A stretch of DNA of 64,000 nt from Candidatus Altimarinota bacterium (GCA_028281045.1 JANQKP010000001.1:124001-188000), one strand, 5' to 3'. Shown: positions 48,546 through 58,041, numbered from the stretch's first letter. The notes: a model not told the origin generated them from the sequence alone. Made by a program: numbers and translations.

Positions 48546-51398
48546 CTAAAGAATCGCTGCGTCACAAATCTTATTAAATGGACAATATTTACATTTAAAT
48601 TTATCTGGCTTTGGAGCAAAGTTTGATTCATTGATCTTATCCCCTAGCTCAACAATTTTCGCTTTTGCTTCTTCTAATTTTTCTTCATCCGGATCTGTAG
48701 ATAATTTCGTATCATCATCTAGGAAATAGAGGGTAAGCAGGGACGCCGCTTGCCCAAAGCACTCTTTGGCGGCCATCGCGTAAATCATCAGCTGCAAATT
48801 GCTATCCACTTCCTTTTGAGATCTCGATTTACCGGTCTTATAATCAATGATTTCCAAGGTGCCATCTTCTTTCTGATCAGCCCTGTCTATACGGCCTCCA
48901 ATCGTATAAGGACCTACTTTTAATTTAAAGCCTTTCTCAAGGAATTTAACATCAGCCATTTCTTTTTCAAAGTGCCCATAGAACTGACTTAAAATCTCAC
49001 GTCCACGTTCTTTTCGAAGCTCCATGTGCTCTTTAGAGTCATAGCCATCACTCAACCATTTCTCTTCGTAAATCTTTAGTAGATTTTCGAGAGAAACATC
49101 AGGGCTAAATTCTTCAAAAAGCGAAGCCTGTTTATTTTGCATCACTAATTTGTAAAACGCTTGGAGCGTATTATGCATAGTAGACCCAAAGCTTAAATTC
49201 GCCCCTGGAGGGGTTGGAATATTAAACACATAAGCATATTCATATTGTCTTGGGCAGTTTTCAAAAGAAGATAGCTGTGAATAACTAAAGTGATTAATCT
49301 TTTCTCGCTTCATTTCTTCCGTTGGTTTTTCTATGGCCTTAGGCTTCAAGAATTTCTCTGCACCCTCCACCGTTTTTTCCACTTGAGTGAGCTCTACCTT
49401 TTCTAAAACCTCAGCGACAAACGGAGAAAGCTTTTTCTTTCTCGGGTTTTTCGCTGAAGAGTAGTTATAAAAATCACTATATAAAAGGTGTAACTTGTTT
49501 TTAGCCCGCGTAATGGCTACATAAAAAAGCCTGCGCTCTTCTTCAACATGAGAATCTTTATCATTAAGAATCTCATGCACGAGCTTATCTGGGATTTCTA
49601 TAGGATCCTTTTGCCTTCTTGGCGGGAAACGATCACTGGTTACCCCAGCGACAAAGACAGTATCGAATTCTAGACCTTTAGAGCCGTGAACGGACGAAAT
49701 AAAGATGCCTTCGCGCCCTTGGTCGAATTGCACATTGGGATTATCCCCTGCTTCTTCAGCTAGGTCTAAATAATTCACAAAATCAATCACAGACTTTTGT
49801 TCATTGCCGCGTTCAAATTCACGTATTTTCGTAAAGAACGAAGCAATATTAATCACCTGATCTTCCGCTTCTAAATTATCTTCTTTTAGAAGCTCCTCGT
49901 AGAGCTCTAATTTAGAAACAAATTCATAAAGTGTTTCACCTACGCTGTGCTCTTTGGAATATTCTAAAACATGATAAAGCGTTTCATAAAGATGTTTAAA
50001 CTCATCTTTATTTTGAATCGCTTTCCACACGCTCATATACTTGGTTTTCGCTTCGCGAATCACCATGGCAATCGATTCCATGGAAAGTTTCCAAATCGGC
50101 ATGCGAAGCACGGCATAAAAACTGATGTCATCCTTTGGATTAGAAAGCACGCGAAGGACTGCGATTAAATCTGAAATTTCTTTCTTTTGATAAAGACCAC
50201 GCTCAGAAACAAATGTATAAGGTATATTACGACGCTTAAAAGCTTCGATATAAGGCTGTGCATGCGCATTGGCTCGAACAAGTATGGCAATATCCGAAAG
50301 CGCCTTCTCAGAGGCTTTAATCTCGTCTAAAACGTAATCTATTTCTTGTTCTATGGTAGAACTATGCACCAAATGAATGCTTTCGGCATCTCCTTCGCTT
50401 TGCCCTTTGATCTTTTTATCAATGCCGGCTTTCACCTCCAGGCGATCTGGATTGTTATTTTGAATCACTTCGTAAGCGAAATCTAAAATCTTCTGTGTAC
50501 TTCTGTAGTTTTCAGTCAGCACCACTACGCTTGCTTCTGGGTAGTTTTCCTGGAACTGCAGAATATTAGAAATGGCCGCTCCACGGAACTTGTAAATCGA
50601 TTGGTCATCATCCCCCACCACCATAATGTTCTTATGGCCTCCGGCGAGCATGTCTACGATTTTATTCTGGGCTATATTCGTATCTTGATATTCATCGACC
50701 AAGACATACTTAAATTTATTTTGTAAGAATTTAAGTATATTAGGCCTCTTATTAAAGAGCTCTATGGTTTTAAACTGTAAATCGGCAAAATCTAAGAAGT
50801 TATTCTTCAGCATGAGTTCCTGATATTTACCATAAGCTTTAGCGAGCTCCATTTGGCGCTGGGCCTCTAGTTTATCTTCTTCCTCTTTGGCTGCTTTTTC
50901 TAATTCTTTTGCAAAATTCAGAGCGTCCTCAGGGCTATTGAGCTCTTCTTTGAGTTTAGAAAAGTAGCCCACAAGAGCATCTATGAATTTAGTAGGGTTA
51001 TTTAAAGGCCTGTAGTAATCTAGTTCAAATTCATACAGGTTGTCTCGCATGAATTGCCACTGGTCTACGCCAGATAAAATATGAAATGCCGGGCTTATAC
51101 CAATATCTATGGCATAGTCTCTTAAAATAGAATCACAGAAGCCGTGAAAGGTGCGAATAGCAATGGCTTCGTAGCCTAGCGGCATCAAAGTATCTACCCG
51201 CTCTTCAATTTCCGCCGTGGCTTTTTCGGTAAACGTTAAAGCCAGAATTTCATCGTTATTACACCATCCTTCTTTTAATATATGAGCAATACGCTCCGTG
51301 ATCACACGGGTCTTTCCGGTTCCGGCACCAGCTACCACTAGAAGGGGTCCTTCTTTGTGGGAAACGGCTTGTCTTTGTTTTTCATTTAGGTGATCCAT
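48546..51398 (-). CDS. UvrD/PcrA-type helicase fused to a Cys-cluster PD-(D/E)XK nuclease
   Basis: 950 residues from MDHLNEKQRQAVSHKEG; a TATGAT box at 51409-51414 overlaps the track's earlier ATG, which supports this later start. Helicase motifs: VVAGAGTGKTRVI (I), VDEYQDTN (II), GDDDQSIYKFRGA (III), VHGSKGLEFDTVFVAG (V) and RRLFYVAITRAK (VI). From about 705 the C-terminal nuclease has SYSQLSSFENCPRQYEYAY, EIIDYKTGK and terminal KCKYCPFNKIC, giving the four Cys of AddB/Cas4-like 4Fe-4S nucleases. It probably processes DNA ends as a one-chain AddAB-like enzyme. Confidence 0.92.
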   Translation of the reverse strand: MDHLNEKQRQAVSHKEGPLLVVAGAGTGKTRVITERIAHILKEGWCNNDEILALTFTEKATAEIEERVDTLMPLGYEAIAIRTFHGFCDSILRDYAIDIGISPAFHILSGVDQWQFMRDNLYEFELDYYRPLNNPTKFIDALVGYFSKLKEELNSPEDALNFAKELEKAAKEEEDKLEAQRQMELAKAYGKYQELMLKNNFLDFADLQFKTIELFNKRPNILKFLQNKFKYVLVDEYQDTNIAQNKIVDMLAGGHKNIMVVGDDDQSIYKFRGAAISNILQFQENYPEASVVVLTENYRSTQKILDFAYEVIQNNNPDRLEVKAGIDKKIKGQSEGDAESIHLVHSSTIEQEIDYVLDEIKASEKALSDIAILVRANAHAQPYIEAFKRRNIPYTFVSERGLYQKKEISDLIAVLRVLSNPKDDISFYAVLRMPIWKLSMESIAMVIREAKTKYMSVWKAIQNKDEFKHLYETLYHVLEYSKEHSVGETLYEFVSKLELYEELLKEDNLEAEDQVINIASFFTKIREFERGNEQKSVIDFVNYLDLAEEAGDNPNVQFDQGREGIFISSVHGSKGLEFDTVFVAGVTSDRFPPRRQKDPIEIPDKLVHEILNDKDSHVEEERRLFYVAITRAKNKLHLLYSDFYNYSSAKNPRKKKLSPFVAEVLEKVELTQVEKTVEGAEKFLKPKAIEKPTEEMKREKINHFSYSQLSSFENCPRQYEYAYVFNIPTPPGANLSFGSTMHNTLQAFYKLVMQNKQASLFEEFSPDVSLENLLKIYEEKWLSDGYDSKEHMELRKERGREILSQFYGHFEKEMADVKFLEKGFKLKVGPYTIGGRIDRADQKEDGTLEIIDYKTGKSRSQKEVDSNLQLMIYAMAAKECFGQAASLLTLYFLDDDTKLSTDPDEEKLEEAKAKIVELGDKINESNFAPKPDKFKCKYCPFNKICDAAIL

Positions 51399-51431
51399 AC
51401 GTAGAGCTATCATACCTAAATTTTAGGCAAC

Positions 51432-51458
51432 AAAAAAGCCCCACCGAAGTGGGGCCTT
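51432..51458 (-). terminator. Intrinsic terminator of rpsA
   Basis: Reading on the minus strand: GCCCCAC-TTCG-GTGGGGC followed by a T run. It is 12 bases beyond the S1 stop codon and just upstream of the helicase gene. Confidence 0.9.
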
Positions 51459-51469
51459 CTAATGTCTGA

Positions 51470-52720
51470 TTACTCTTCAGAAGATTCTTCTTTTTCTTCA
51501 GCTTCTTCCTCTTTAGCCTCTTCTTTGTCAGCTTTTTTAGCTGCCTTTTTCTTAGGCTTTTCTTCTTTTTCTTCTTCCGCTGGAGCTTCTGCTTCAGCTT
51601 CCTCAGCTACTTCTTCTTTCTTCTTTTTAGCGCCTCCACCACTCTTAAGCGTAAGACCGATGCGACGTTCGTCTGAATCGATATTGATCACTTCAGCTTC
51701 AACTTCGTCTCCAATAGAAAGGAAGTCTTTTGGATCTTCTACTTTGCTGTCTGAGATTTCAGAAAGGTGAATTAGACCAGTGATATCGTCTTCAAGTTGT
51801 ACGAAAGCACCGTATTGAGAGAAGCGGTTAACCGTTCCTTTAACTTTGGTACCAATTTCGTATTTCTTAGCGATAGCTTCCCATGGATCTGGAATAAGTC
51901 TTTTAATAGAAAGGCTAAGTTTATCTCCTTCAATTCCGATGATCTGCACCTTAACAGAATCTCCCACTTTAGCGTATTGGTGAGGATTTGAAACATGCCC
52001 CCAAGCGATTTCAGAGATATGCACAAGACCTTCAAGTCCTTCGAAGGTAACGAAGATCCCGAATTTAACCACTCCAGATACTTTACCTTCTACTTCGTCT
52101 CCAATATTAAGATCTTGAAGTTTAGAAGAAGAGTCTGCGTTAGCGGCCGCTTTTTCTGAAAGGATCATCTTACCAGTAGCGCGGTCTAGATTAATTACTT
52201 TAGTGGTAAGTTTTTGACCTACTAGTTTTTGAAGGCGACGTAGGATTTCAGCAGCATCTGCACCATCCACACGTGGGTAATGCATTGGCGCCAGTTGAGA
52301 TACTGGAATAAATCCTTTGATTCCGTCTACATCAAGAAGAAGTCCACCTTTATTCGCTTCAGTAACAGTAACTTCAACGTTTTCTTGATCTTTAAAGGCG
52401 GTTTCGAATTTATCCCAAGTGTTGGCTTGAGACGCTTTCTTAAGGGAAAGAACCACCATACCTGATTCATTTTCAGGTTCAATCACTACGGCTTTAACTT
52501 CATCACCGATTTTTAAATCTTTAATCGTTTCAGCGCTGTCTTTGGTTTCACGTCCAGCGATAATCCCAACAGCAACACCGTTAAGATCTACTACGATTTC
52601 ATTCTTTTTAAGACCAACGACAGTACCTTCGATTACGCTACCAAGTTCTGGAGCCGGGTACGACTGAGAATCATTCATCAGATCCTCCATGGTCATTTTG
52701 TCATCTTTTACTTTAAACAT
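51470..52720 (-). CDS. rpsA: Ribosomal protein S1 (four S1 domains)
   Basis: 416 residues. Four S1 RNA-binding beta-barrels lie at about 25-95, 105-190, 200-275 and 285-360; the third and fourth are the clearest (GDEVEGKVSGVVKFGIFVTF, GTKVKGTVNRFSQYGAFVQL). The tail from 365 is an alternating Lys/Glu/Ala-rich low-complexity segment. It binds mRNA at the 30S platform; with weak Shine-Dalgarno use in this genome its role may be large (inference). An alternative start is the internal Met at codon 9. Confidence 0.94.
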   Translation of the reverse strand: MFKVKDDKMTMEDLMNDSQSYPAPELGSVIEGTVVGLKKNEIVVDLNGVAVGIIAGRETKDSAETIKDLKIGDEVKAVVIEPENESGMVVLSLKKASQANTWDKFETAFKDQENVEVTVTEANKGGLLLDVDGIKGFIPVSQLAPMHYPRVDGADAAEILRRLQKLVGQKLTTKVINLDRATGKMILSEKAAANADSSSKLQDLNIGDEVEGKVSGVVKFGIFVTFEGLEGLVHISEIAWGHVSNPHQYAKVGDSVKVQIIGIEGDKLSLSIKRLIPDPWEAIAKKYEIGTKVKGTVNRFSQYGAFVQLEDDITGLIHLSEISDSKVEDPKDFLSIGDEVEAEVINIDSDERRIGLTLKSGGGAKKKKEEVAEEAEAEAPAEEEKEEKPKKKAAKKADKEEAKEEEAEEKEESSEE

Positions 52721-52819
52721 AGGAAAAATTTTGCAGAAAGGTTAGTTATATAGGCGCCAAAGCGATTTACTCTGCAAAAAGGTAAATCTTTTTGAGCGCG
52801 CGGGAATTTTAGTGGTTTT

Positions 52820-53860
52820 TTATGATTGAGTCAAGTTTTTAGACCTCTTTTTTCTGCGCTCATCAAGCAGCACTATCAAAAATAGTATTACCCCTGCACA
52901 AGCTAAGTATCTATCGTCAATTCTTGATTGATCGATTCTTGCTTCTTGATCTGCATTTTCTCCAACACAAGCATCTGCTTTCATAACACGTTCTACCTGC
53001 TCTTTTGTTACACCAATATCGCTTTCAGTACCAGTAAGCTCGTTTAAAAAGTCTGCTGTGCTTTTCCATAGGCTTTCTACGCTACCACTGGAAAGGGCGT
53101 GCACGATCTTTTCTTTTTCTTCTTGCGGTAAGTCAAATTCACTTAAGGTATCCATGAAAAATTCTGCATTGATTAACACATCCTCTCTATCTGTGTACGT
53201 CTGACGAATTAAAAAATCTTCACCAGACTCATCAATGCCCCTTTCCTCAATTTTTCTAGCAAGGAAATCAAACCATTTCATAGGAAGATAATAGTTATCC
53301 TTTTCTGCTTTTTTTCGCTCAGCGAGTTTATCTGCCACAGCCTCCTTGAGCCAAGGTGGACCATAGTAGCTGTGACCAATATGAGCCCCCTCGTGTCTGA
53401 GTACTGCATTAGACACCTCTCGCCAATTGTCAAAAGAGGTTCCTTTGCCATAGCTAATCATTATGAAAGCTTGGTCATATAAATTGATTACCTTTAGACC
53501 AGGCCAGCCGTTGTCACAGGCATCATAAATGACACGCTCACAATGAAATGTATTGGCTGGGTTGAATTGCTCCACAGTAGATATTCCCCTTGCAGCTATA
53601 TCCTCTCTTACAATGGAAACTTGTTCTTCGAGCCTAGTTAAAAATGTAGCTTCTTCTGGATAACTTAAATAATAGGGCTCATTTTCACAGTAAGTGTTTG
53701 CCAATTTTTCCATTGGAGTATCGCCACTTGCTGTTAAACTTAGGATGATTTCAAAAGCTTTTTTGCGATTTAAATCAATTAGCTCTCCAGCAAAATACGG
53801 AAGAGTTAGGGCGATAGGTGCCACATACTTTAAAGTTGTCAGTGGACTAAGGGCTTTCAT
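52820..53860 (-). CDS. Membrane-anchored HExxH metalloprotein of unknown family
   Basis: 346 residues. A hydrophobic N-terminus (about 10-25), then an extracytoplasmic domain with NAVLRHEGAHIGHSYYGPPWLKEAVADKLA: HEGAH plus a downstream Glu (EAVAD) are the zinc ligands of gluzincin-type peptidases. A second membrane helix is near 325 and a basic tail follows (ERRKKRSKNL). Six Cys are spread through the external part. Its substrate is unknown; the envelope is the likely site. It has its own promoter and faces a divergent GNAT gene. Confidence 0.75.
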   Translation of the reverse strand: MKALSPLTTLKYVAPIALTLPYFAGELIDLNRKKAFEIILSLTASGDTPMEKLANTYCENEPYYLSYPEEATFLTRLEEQVSIVREDIAARGISTVEQFNPANTFHCERVIYDACDNGWPGLKVINLYDQAFIMISYGKGTSFDNWREVSNAVLRHEGAHIGHSYYGPPWLKEAVADKLAERKKAEKDNYYLPMKWFDFLARKIEERGIDESGEDFLIRQTYTDREDVLINAEFFMDTLSEFDLPQEEKEKIVHALSSGSVESLWKSTADFLNELTGTESDIGVTKEQVERVMKADACVGENADQEARIDQSRIDDRYLACAGVILFLIVLLDERRKKRSKNLTQS

Positions 53861-53881
53861 AAAACACTTTAATGGCTATCG

Positions 53882-53910
53882 ACTATACAATATTTAATCC
53901 GTAGTGACAA
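53882..53910 (-). promoter_or_regulatory. Promoter of the HExxH protein gene
   Basis: Minus strand: TTGTCA, 17-base spacer, TATAGT, 22 bases before the start codon. Confidence 0.75.
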
Positions 53911-53928
53911 TATCATCATCAACCTTAT

Positions 53929-54405
53929 ATGGAAATTGAAATAAAAAGACTAAACAACAGTGGCGCTGAGCAGAACTTTGTTCTTCAGTATTTGAAAGAA
54001 CATTGGAAGGATACAAGTAGGGCAAAAAAGGCAATGGAAGAATCTCTAAAAAATGAAGTATTGCCTAGTTTTTTTATTGCCCATTACGATGGTGACCCAA
54101 TTGGCATGATCTTTTTAACGGATGAAGACGACATTGGGTTCGCCGAAAGAGATGGGGCAATGCTAGAAGAAAAGGTAAAACCATGGATGATGTGCCTCTA
54201 CGTTAAGCCAGAATTTCGACAAAAAGGAGTGGGCACTGACCTTGTTAAATACTGTGAAAACTTCTCAAAGATAAACAACTTTGAATATCTATATCTAGAC
54301 TCAGCTAAAAAGGGAGATTTTTACCGAAAGATGTCTTACGAATATATCGGCAACCAACCGTGGGAAGACGGAATAACTGAAATATTCAGAAAGAAACTTA
54401 ATTAG
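53929..54405 (+). CDS. GNAT-family N-acetyltransferase
   Basis: 158 residues. The acetyl-CoA site is visible in MCLYVKPEFRQKGVGTDLVKYCENFS (R/QxxGxG/A variant: RQKGVG). Residues before it (FFIAHYDGDPIGMIFLTDED) form the usual strand pair. The acceptor substrate is unknown. It shares eight bases with the convergent recF end. Stop TAG. Confidence 0.88.
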   Translation: MEIEIKRLNNSGAEQNFVLQYLKEHWKDTSRAKKAMEESLKNEVLPSFFIAHYDGDPIGMIFLTDEDDIGFAERDGAMLEEKVKPWMMCLYVKPEFRQKGVGTDLVKYCENFSKINNFEYLYLDSAKKGDFYRKMSYEYIGNQPWEDGITEIFRKKLN

Positions 54406-55492
54406 TCAGAACCTCCCCATTCTCCACAGAATAAAGTTGTACTTTAGCCTCAATCACATCTAGGAACTCTTTGTGCGTTGTAGAGATAAAGGTTTGCACT
54501 CCAGAAATAGCATTAAATAGATACCTTTGCCTGTCTTCATCAAGCTCTGAAAAGACATCATCTAGTAGTAAAACTGGCTTTTCTCCAGAAACTTCTTCGA
54601 TCAGCTGAAGTTCAGCAAATTTAAGAGCTAAAATAAGGCTTCTCCACTCCCCTCGTGAGCCAAAATGAGCTAAATCATGGGTGTTGCACATGAATTTTAA
54701 ATCGTCTCTGTGTGGGCCAATTCTGGAGTTTCCAAGAATTAAATCTGATTTTTGATGGTCTTCAATCGATTTTAGTAAATCTGCTTCGGTTTCTCCGGCA
54801 CCTGATTTCACATATTCAATTACCAGCTCATCCCCTTCTTTAGAAATTTCTTTGTAGAGTTTTTTTACAATTTTACCCAGTTTTTTCAGGGTACTTTCTC
54901 GCTTTTCTACCACTATAAATCCATGTCTGGCGGCTTCTTGGTTCCAAAACTGTAATTCTTCTTCTTTGGCGCTGCCTTCTTTTATAGATTTAAGCAGACT
55001 ATTGCGTTGTTTAATCACATGCTGATAAGCCATAAGATGATCTAAATAATCTCGATCTATTTGTGAAATCAAAAGGTCCAGATATCGCCTTCTTAAACTA
55101 GGCGATAAATGGATCATGCCCATATCATCCGGTGAAAAGAAAACAACTTTTAAAAGGCCAATATAATCTTTGGCCGTTTTAATCACATCATTGATTTTTA
55201 GCGTCTTTTTGGCGGGTTTTTCGGTCACCACAAAGGCCAGCTCACTATCCCCTTCTTCAGTGGTGATTTTGGCATCTAAGCGGCAAAAATCTAAATCAAA
55301 GCTAATTAAATCTTGGTTTTCACGAGTTCTAAACGATTTACTCGCTGAAAGAAGGAAAATCGCTTCAAGTAGGTTGGTTTTTCCTTGCCCATTCGCTCCC
55401 ACAAAGCCAAAAACATTGGTGTCTTCAGCAAAATCCAGCTCGAGCTTCTTTAAATTCCGAAATCCGTAGTTTTTAAGGCTGTTAATTCTCAC
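54398..55492 (-). CDS. recF: DNA repair protein RecF
   Basis: 364 residues, normal length. ABC-type SMC-like ATPase: FVGANGQGKTNLLEAIFLLS (Walker A), the LGNSRIGPHRDDL and GSRGEWRSLILALKFAEL signature, LLLDDVFSELDEDR (Walker B). It loads RecA with RecO and RecR. It is not next to dnaN/gyrB as in classical orders. Confidence 0.97.
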   Translation of the reverse strand: MRINSLKNYGFRNLKKLELDFAEDTNVFGFVGANGQGKTNLLEAIFLLSASKSFRTRENQDLISFDLDFCRLDAKITTEEGDSELAFVVTEKPAKKTLKINDVIKTAKDYIGLLKVVFFSPDDMGMIHLSPSLRRRYLDLLISQIDRDYLDHLMAYQHVIKQRNSLLKSIKEGSAKEEELQFWNQEAARHGFIVVEKRESTLKKLGKIVKKLYKEISKEGDELVIEYVKSGAGETEADLLKSIEDHQKSDLILGNSRIGPHRDDLKFMCNTHDLAHFGSRGEWRSLILALKFAELQLIEEVSGEKPVLLLDDVFSELDEDRQRYLFNAISGVQTFISTTHKEFLDVIEAKVQLYSVENGEVLTN

Positions 55493-55502
55493 GCTCTAAG
55501 CA

Positions 55503-55531
55503 TTGATTTTTATAGGGAAATTTGCTATAAT
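55503..55531 (+). promoter_or_regulatory. Promoter of the small protein and M23-SLH gene
   Basis: TTGATT, 17-base spacer, TATAAT with TGC ahead (extended). The predicted start near 55538 is 26 bases before the small ORF's ATG. Confidence 0.85.
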
Positions 55532-55563
55532 ATTAAGATTTATTTTTCGAAAAAACAAACAAA

Positions 55564-55701
55564 ATGAACTTTACAGTAAGACCCATTGAAATGGATGACC
55601 AAGAAGTTTCATACGAAGAGCGTATTGATTTCGCTCGCAGTGTGCGTGCTTTTGGGGTAGCTATTGCTGCCGTTATTGCTAGTGATCTTTTCATTGACTA
55701 A
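55564..55701 (+). CDS. Small protein upstream of the M23-SLH gene
   Basis: 45 residues, too short for the track (MNFTVRPIEMDDQEVSYEER...ending DLFID). Acidic first half, then a hydrophobic helix (VAIAAVIASDLF). It is the first ORF behind a strong promoter and stops four bases before the M23 gene's ATG at 55706. It may be a leader peptide, a small membrane protein or part of regulation. No family. Confidence 0.55.
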   Translation: MNFTVRPIEMDDQEVSYEERIDFARSVRAFGVAIAAVIASDLFID

Positions 55702-55705
55702 TTCC

Positions 55706-57943
55706 ATGAAATTCAAGGTAAAGAAAATCAGAAAAAACAAAAAGCATGTAGAACATGTTGAATCTGTGAAAGCGATTGGAGCTAAAAAGCGCCAACTTTT
55801 TCAAATAGGTAAAAATATTGCGATTTTCATTGGAACCCTTGCACTAACGACTGTAGTTTATTTTAACGATCAAGCTGGAGAATGGTTTAGAGCCTCTGTT
55901 TTAAATCCTCCACAACCGTTCAATGGAACGGTAGTACCTGTGGCTAAAGTGCCAAACTGGACCCACTGGGGTGGCAATAACTACACAACGCATTATTCTG
56001 AAATCGCTGATGAGGATTTTATTGATCTACCTGAATACAATCCAGGATTGCTTCAGTTCCCAGACGAAAACTTAGAATGGGGTAATGACAGACATGACGA
56101 AATTCGTAATGCAAAAATAACTTACCCTGTAATGTACATGGGTAACTATGAACTTGATCACAAAGAAAATGCTGGCTCACATATTGCCATTGATATCAAA
56201 ATACCGGTCGGAACCCCACTGCATACCATTGCCAACGGACAAGTGGTGAAAACCAAAGTTCAAAACACTGGATTTGGAAACCATGTGGTGGTTAAACATA
56301 TCAATGTACCAGATCCAGATAATCCTGGATCTCTAACGACGCTTTATTCAAGCTATTCACATATGGATGAAATCCATGTCACTGAAGGGCAGAATATTCT
56401 GAAGGGGCAAATTATTGGAACCAGTGGGAACACAGGAACATCAACAACACCACATCTGCATTTCCAGGTAGATACAGATGATGCTCCTTGGTACCCATAT
56501 TGGCCATTTAGCTGGTCTGAAGCCCAAGCCGCTGGACTAAGCTTCTTTGAGGCTGTGAATTCAGGGCTTGGAGCTGAAAAAGGAATGGAACTGACGATTA
56601 ATCCAATGACCTTTGTTTACAACCAATTTGATTCCACAGCGGTGACCTCAGGCGGATCTAGTGTGCCTGCAGCTCCAGTTGAAACAGAAACCATTAATGA
56701 GCCTGCGCCAGAACCTGAAGTGGCCAATGATCCTGGGGTTGAAATTGTAGAAAATCCAATCGCAGAGGAGGCTCCTGAAAGCATTTCAGGAATCGATCCA
56801 AATCTATTCGATTTCAATATCACAGGAGAATCGGTGGGACTGATTGGATCTAGTGTAACCCTTATTGCCCAAGGGAATGTGAGCGAGATCAATCAGATGT
56901 CAGATTCAGATGAAATTCGCGTAACCGTAGATGGGTCTGGTTCTGCTGTGAAGACCAAATACGACAAAGGAGATCTTCCAAGTGGAACTGCGCGCATCAA
57001 CATCAAGAGCGACACTGCAGGGAAAAACTTTGTGAGTTTTGGTCGTGGACAATTCACTGTTGAGTTCGTAGAAAAGCTATCTACAGTAGCTAAATTCGAA
57101 TTTGAACACGATGGAAAATACATTCAAAACGTAGAAGAAACGGTAAAACTTAAAGGAGTAGATCAGAATGGAAACTTCACTCCGGCGATCAGCTTCTCGG
57201 GAACCGTAGACTTAAGCACTCAAGAAGGGCAAGCGGTAATCACTCCAGCCATGCTTCGCGTGAGTGACTTCAAAAACGGAGTGGCTGAAATTAAGGTGAA
57301 ACCAATTGGTACAGACCGTGTTGTACTTAAGGCTCAGCAAGGAGCCCTAGTAGGATATAGCGACTCAATGACGATTGAAGACCGTAATGTATTTGCCGAT
57401 GTAAACCTAGGACATAACAACTATGAAGCGATTAAATACCTAAAAGAACAAGGGATCATCAACGGATACTCAGACGGAACCTATAAGCCAGGCAACGTAG
57501 TAAACCGTGTAGAAGCCCTTAAGATGCTAATGCTTGCGTTTAATGTAGAAGCTGTAGCAGGAACTCCACTACCTTTCTACGATACCGCGAATGACGCTTG
57601 GTACGCTTCAACCCTTGCTGCCGCTCTAAATAAGAGCATTGTAGCGGGTTACCCAGATGGAAGCTTTAAACCAGCCAACACAGTAAACCGTGCAGAGCTA
57701 CTTAAGATTCTATTTAACACTGCGGATGTAGACTTTAGCGACGCCCTTGTAGTGGATCCGTATGACGATGTTCCTGTAGGAGCTTGGTTTGCTAAATACG
57801 CCTACCTTGCGAAGAAACAAAATATTGTAGACGGAAACAGCCACTTAAGACCAAGTGATGGAATGACCCGTGCTGATGTTGCTGAAGCGATCTACAGAAT
57901 GAAAATGATTCAAGAAAACAATCTGGTTTCTTACACTAAATAG
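55706..57943 (+). CDS. M23 (LytM) peptidase with Ig-like and SLH domains
   Basis: 745 residues from MKFKVKKIRKNKKHVEHV; the 14 residues the track adds upstream overlap the small ORF. One membrane helix (about 35-55). The LytM domain has AGSHIAIDIKIPVGTP (zinc His/Asp) and the PHLHFQV motif. A Pro/Glu/Val-rich linker, then beta-sandwich modules (about 370-565), then three SLH repeats with INGYSDGTYKPGNVVNR and VAGYPDGSFKPANTVNR. It probably cleaves or remodels wall peptide bonds while bound through SLH; an inactive structural role is possible. Confidence 0.92.
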   Translation: MKFKVKKIRKNKKHVEHVESVKAIGAKKRQLFQIGKNIAIFIGTLALTTVVYFNDQAGEWFRASVLNPPQPFNGTVVPVAKVPNWTHWGGNNYTTHYSEIADEDFIDLPEYNPGLLQFPDENLEWGNDRHDEIRNAKITYPVMYMGNYELDHKENAGSHIAIDIKIPVGTPLHTIANGQVVKTKVQNTGFGNHVVVKHINVPDPDNPGSLTTLYSSYSHMDEIHVTEGQNILKGQIIGTSGNTGTSTTPHLHFQVDTDDAPWYPYWPFSWSEAQAAGLSFFEAVNSGLGAEKGMELTINPMTFVYNQFDSTAVTSGGSSVPAAPVETETINEPAPEPEVANDPGVEIVENPIAEEAPESISGIDPNLFDFNITGESVGLIGSSVTLIAQGNVSEINQMSDSDEIRVTVDGSGSAVKTKYDKGDLPSGTARINIKSDTAGKNFVSFGRGQFTVEFVEKLSTVAKFEFEHDGKYIQNVEETVKLKGVDQNGNFTPAISFSGTVDLSTQEGQAVITPAMLRVSDFKNGVAEIKVKPIGTDRVVLKAQQGALVGYSDSMTIEDRNVFADVNLGHNNYEAIKYLKEQGIINGYSDGTYKPGNVVNRVEALKMLMLAFNVEAVAGTPLPFYDTANDAWYASTLAAALNKSIVAGYPDGSFKPANTVNRAELLKILFNTADVDFSDALVVDPYDDVPVGAWFAKYAYLAKKQNIVDGNSHLRPSDGMTRADVAEAIYRMKMIQENNLVSYTK

Positions 57944-57983
57944 CGATCAGACCATAAGTACATAGGTGCGCTACCGGCATTTT

Positions 57984-58012
57984 TTGTCTCCCCTTTTTCG
58001 CTATGTTATTCT
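57984..58012 (+). promoter_or_regulatory. Promoter of ppsA
   Basis: TTGTCT, 17-base spacer, TATTCT, 30 bases before the ATG. Moderate match. Confidence 0.5.
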
Positions 58013-58041
58013 GTTTTTGAAATAGAAATAACATCTTTCAA

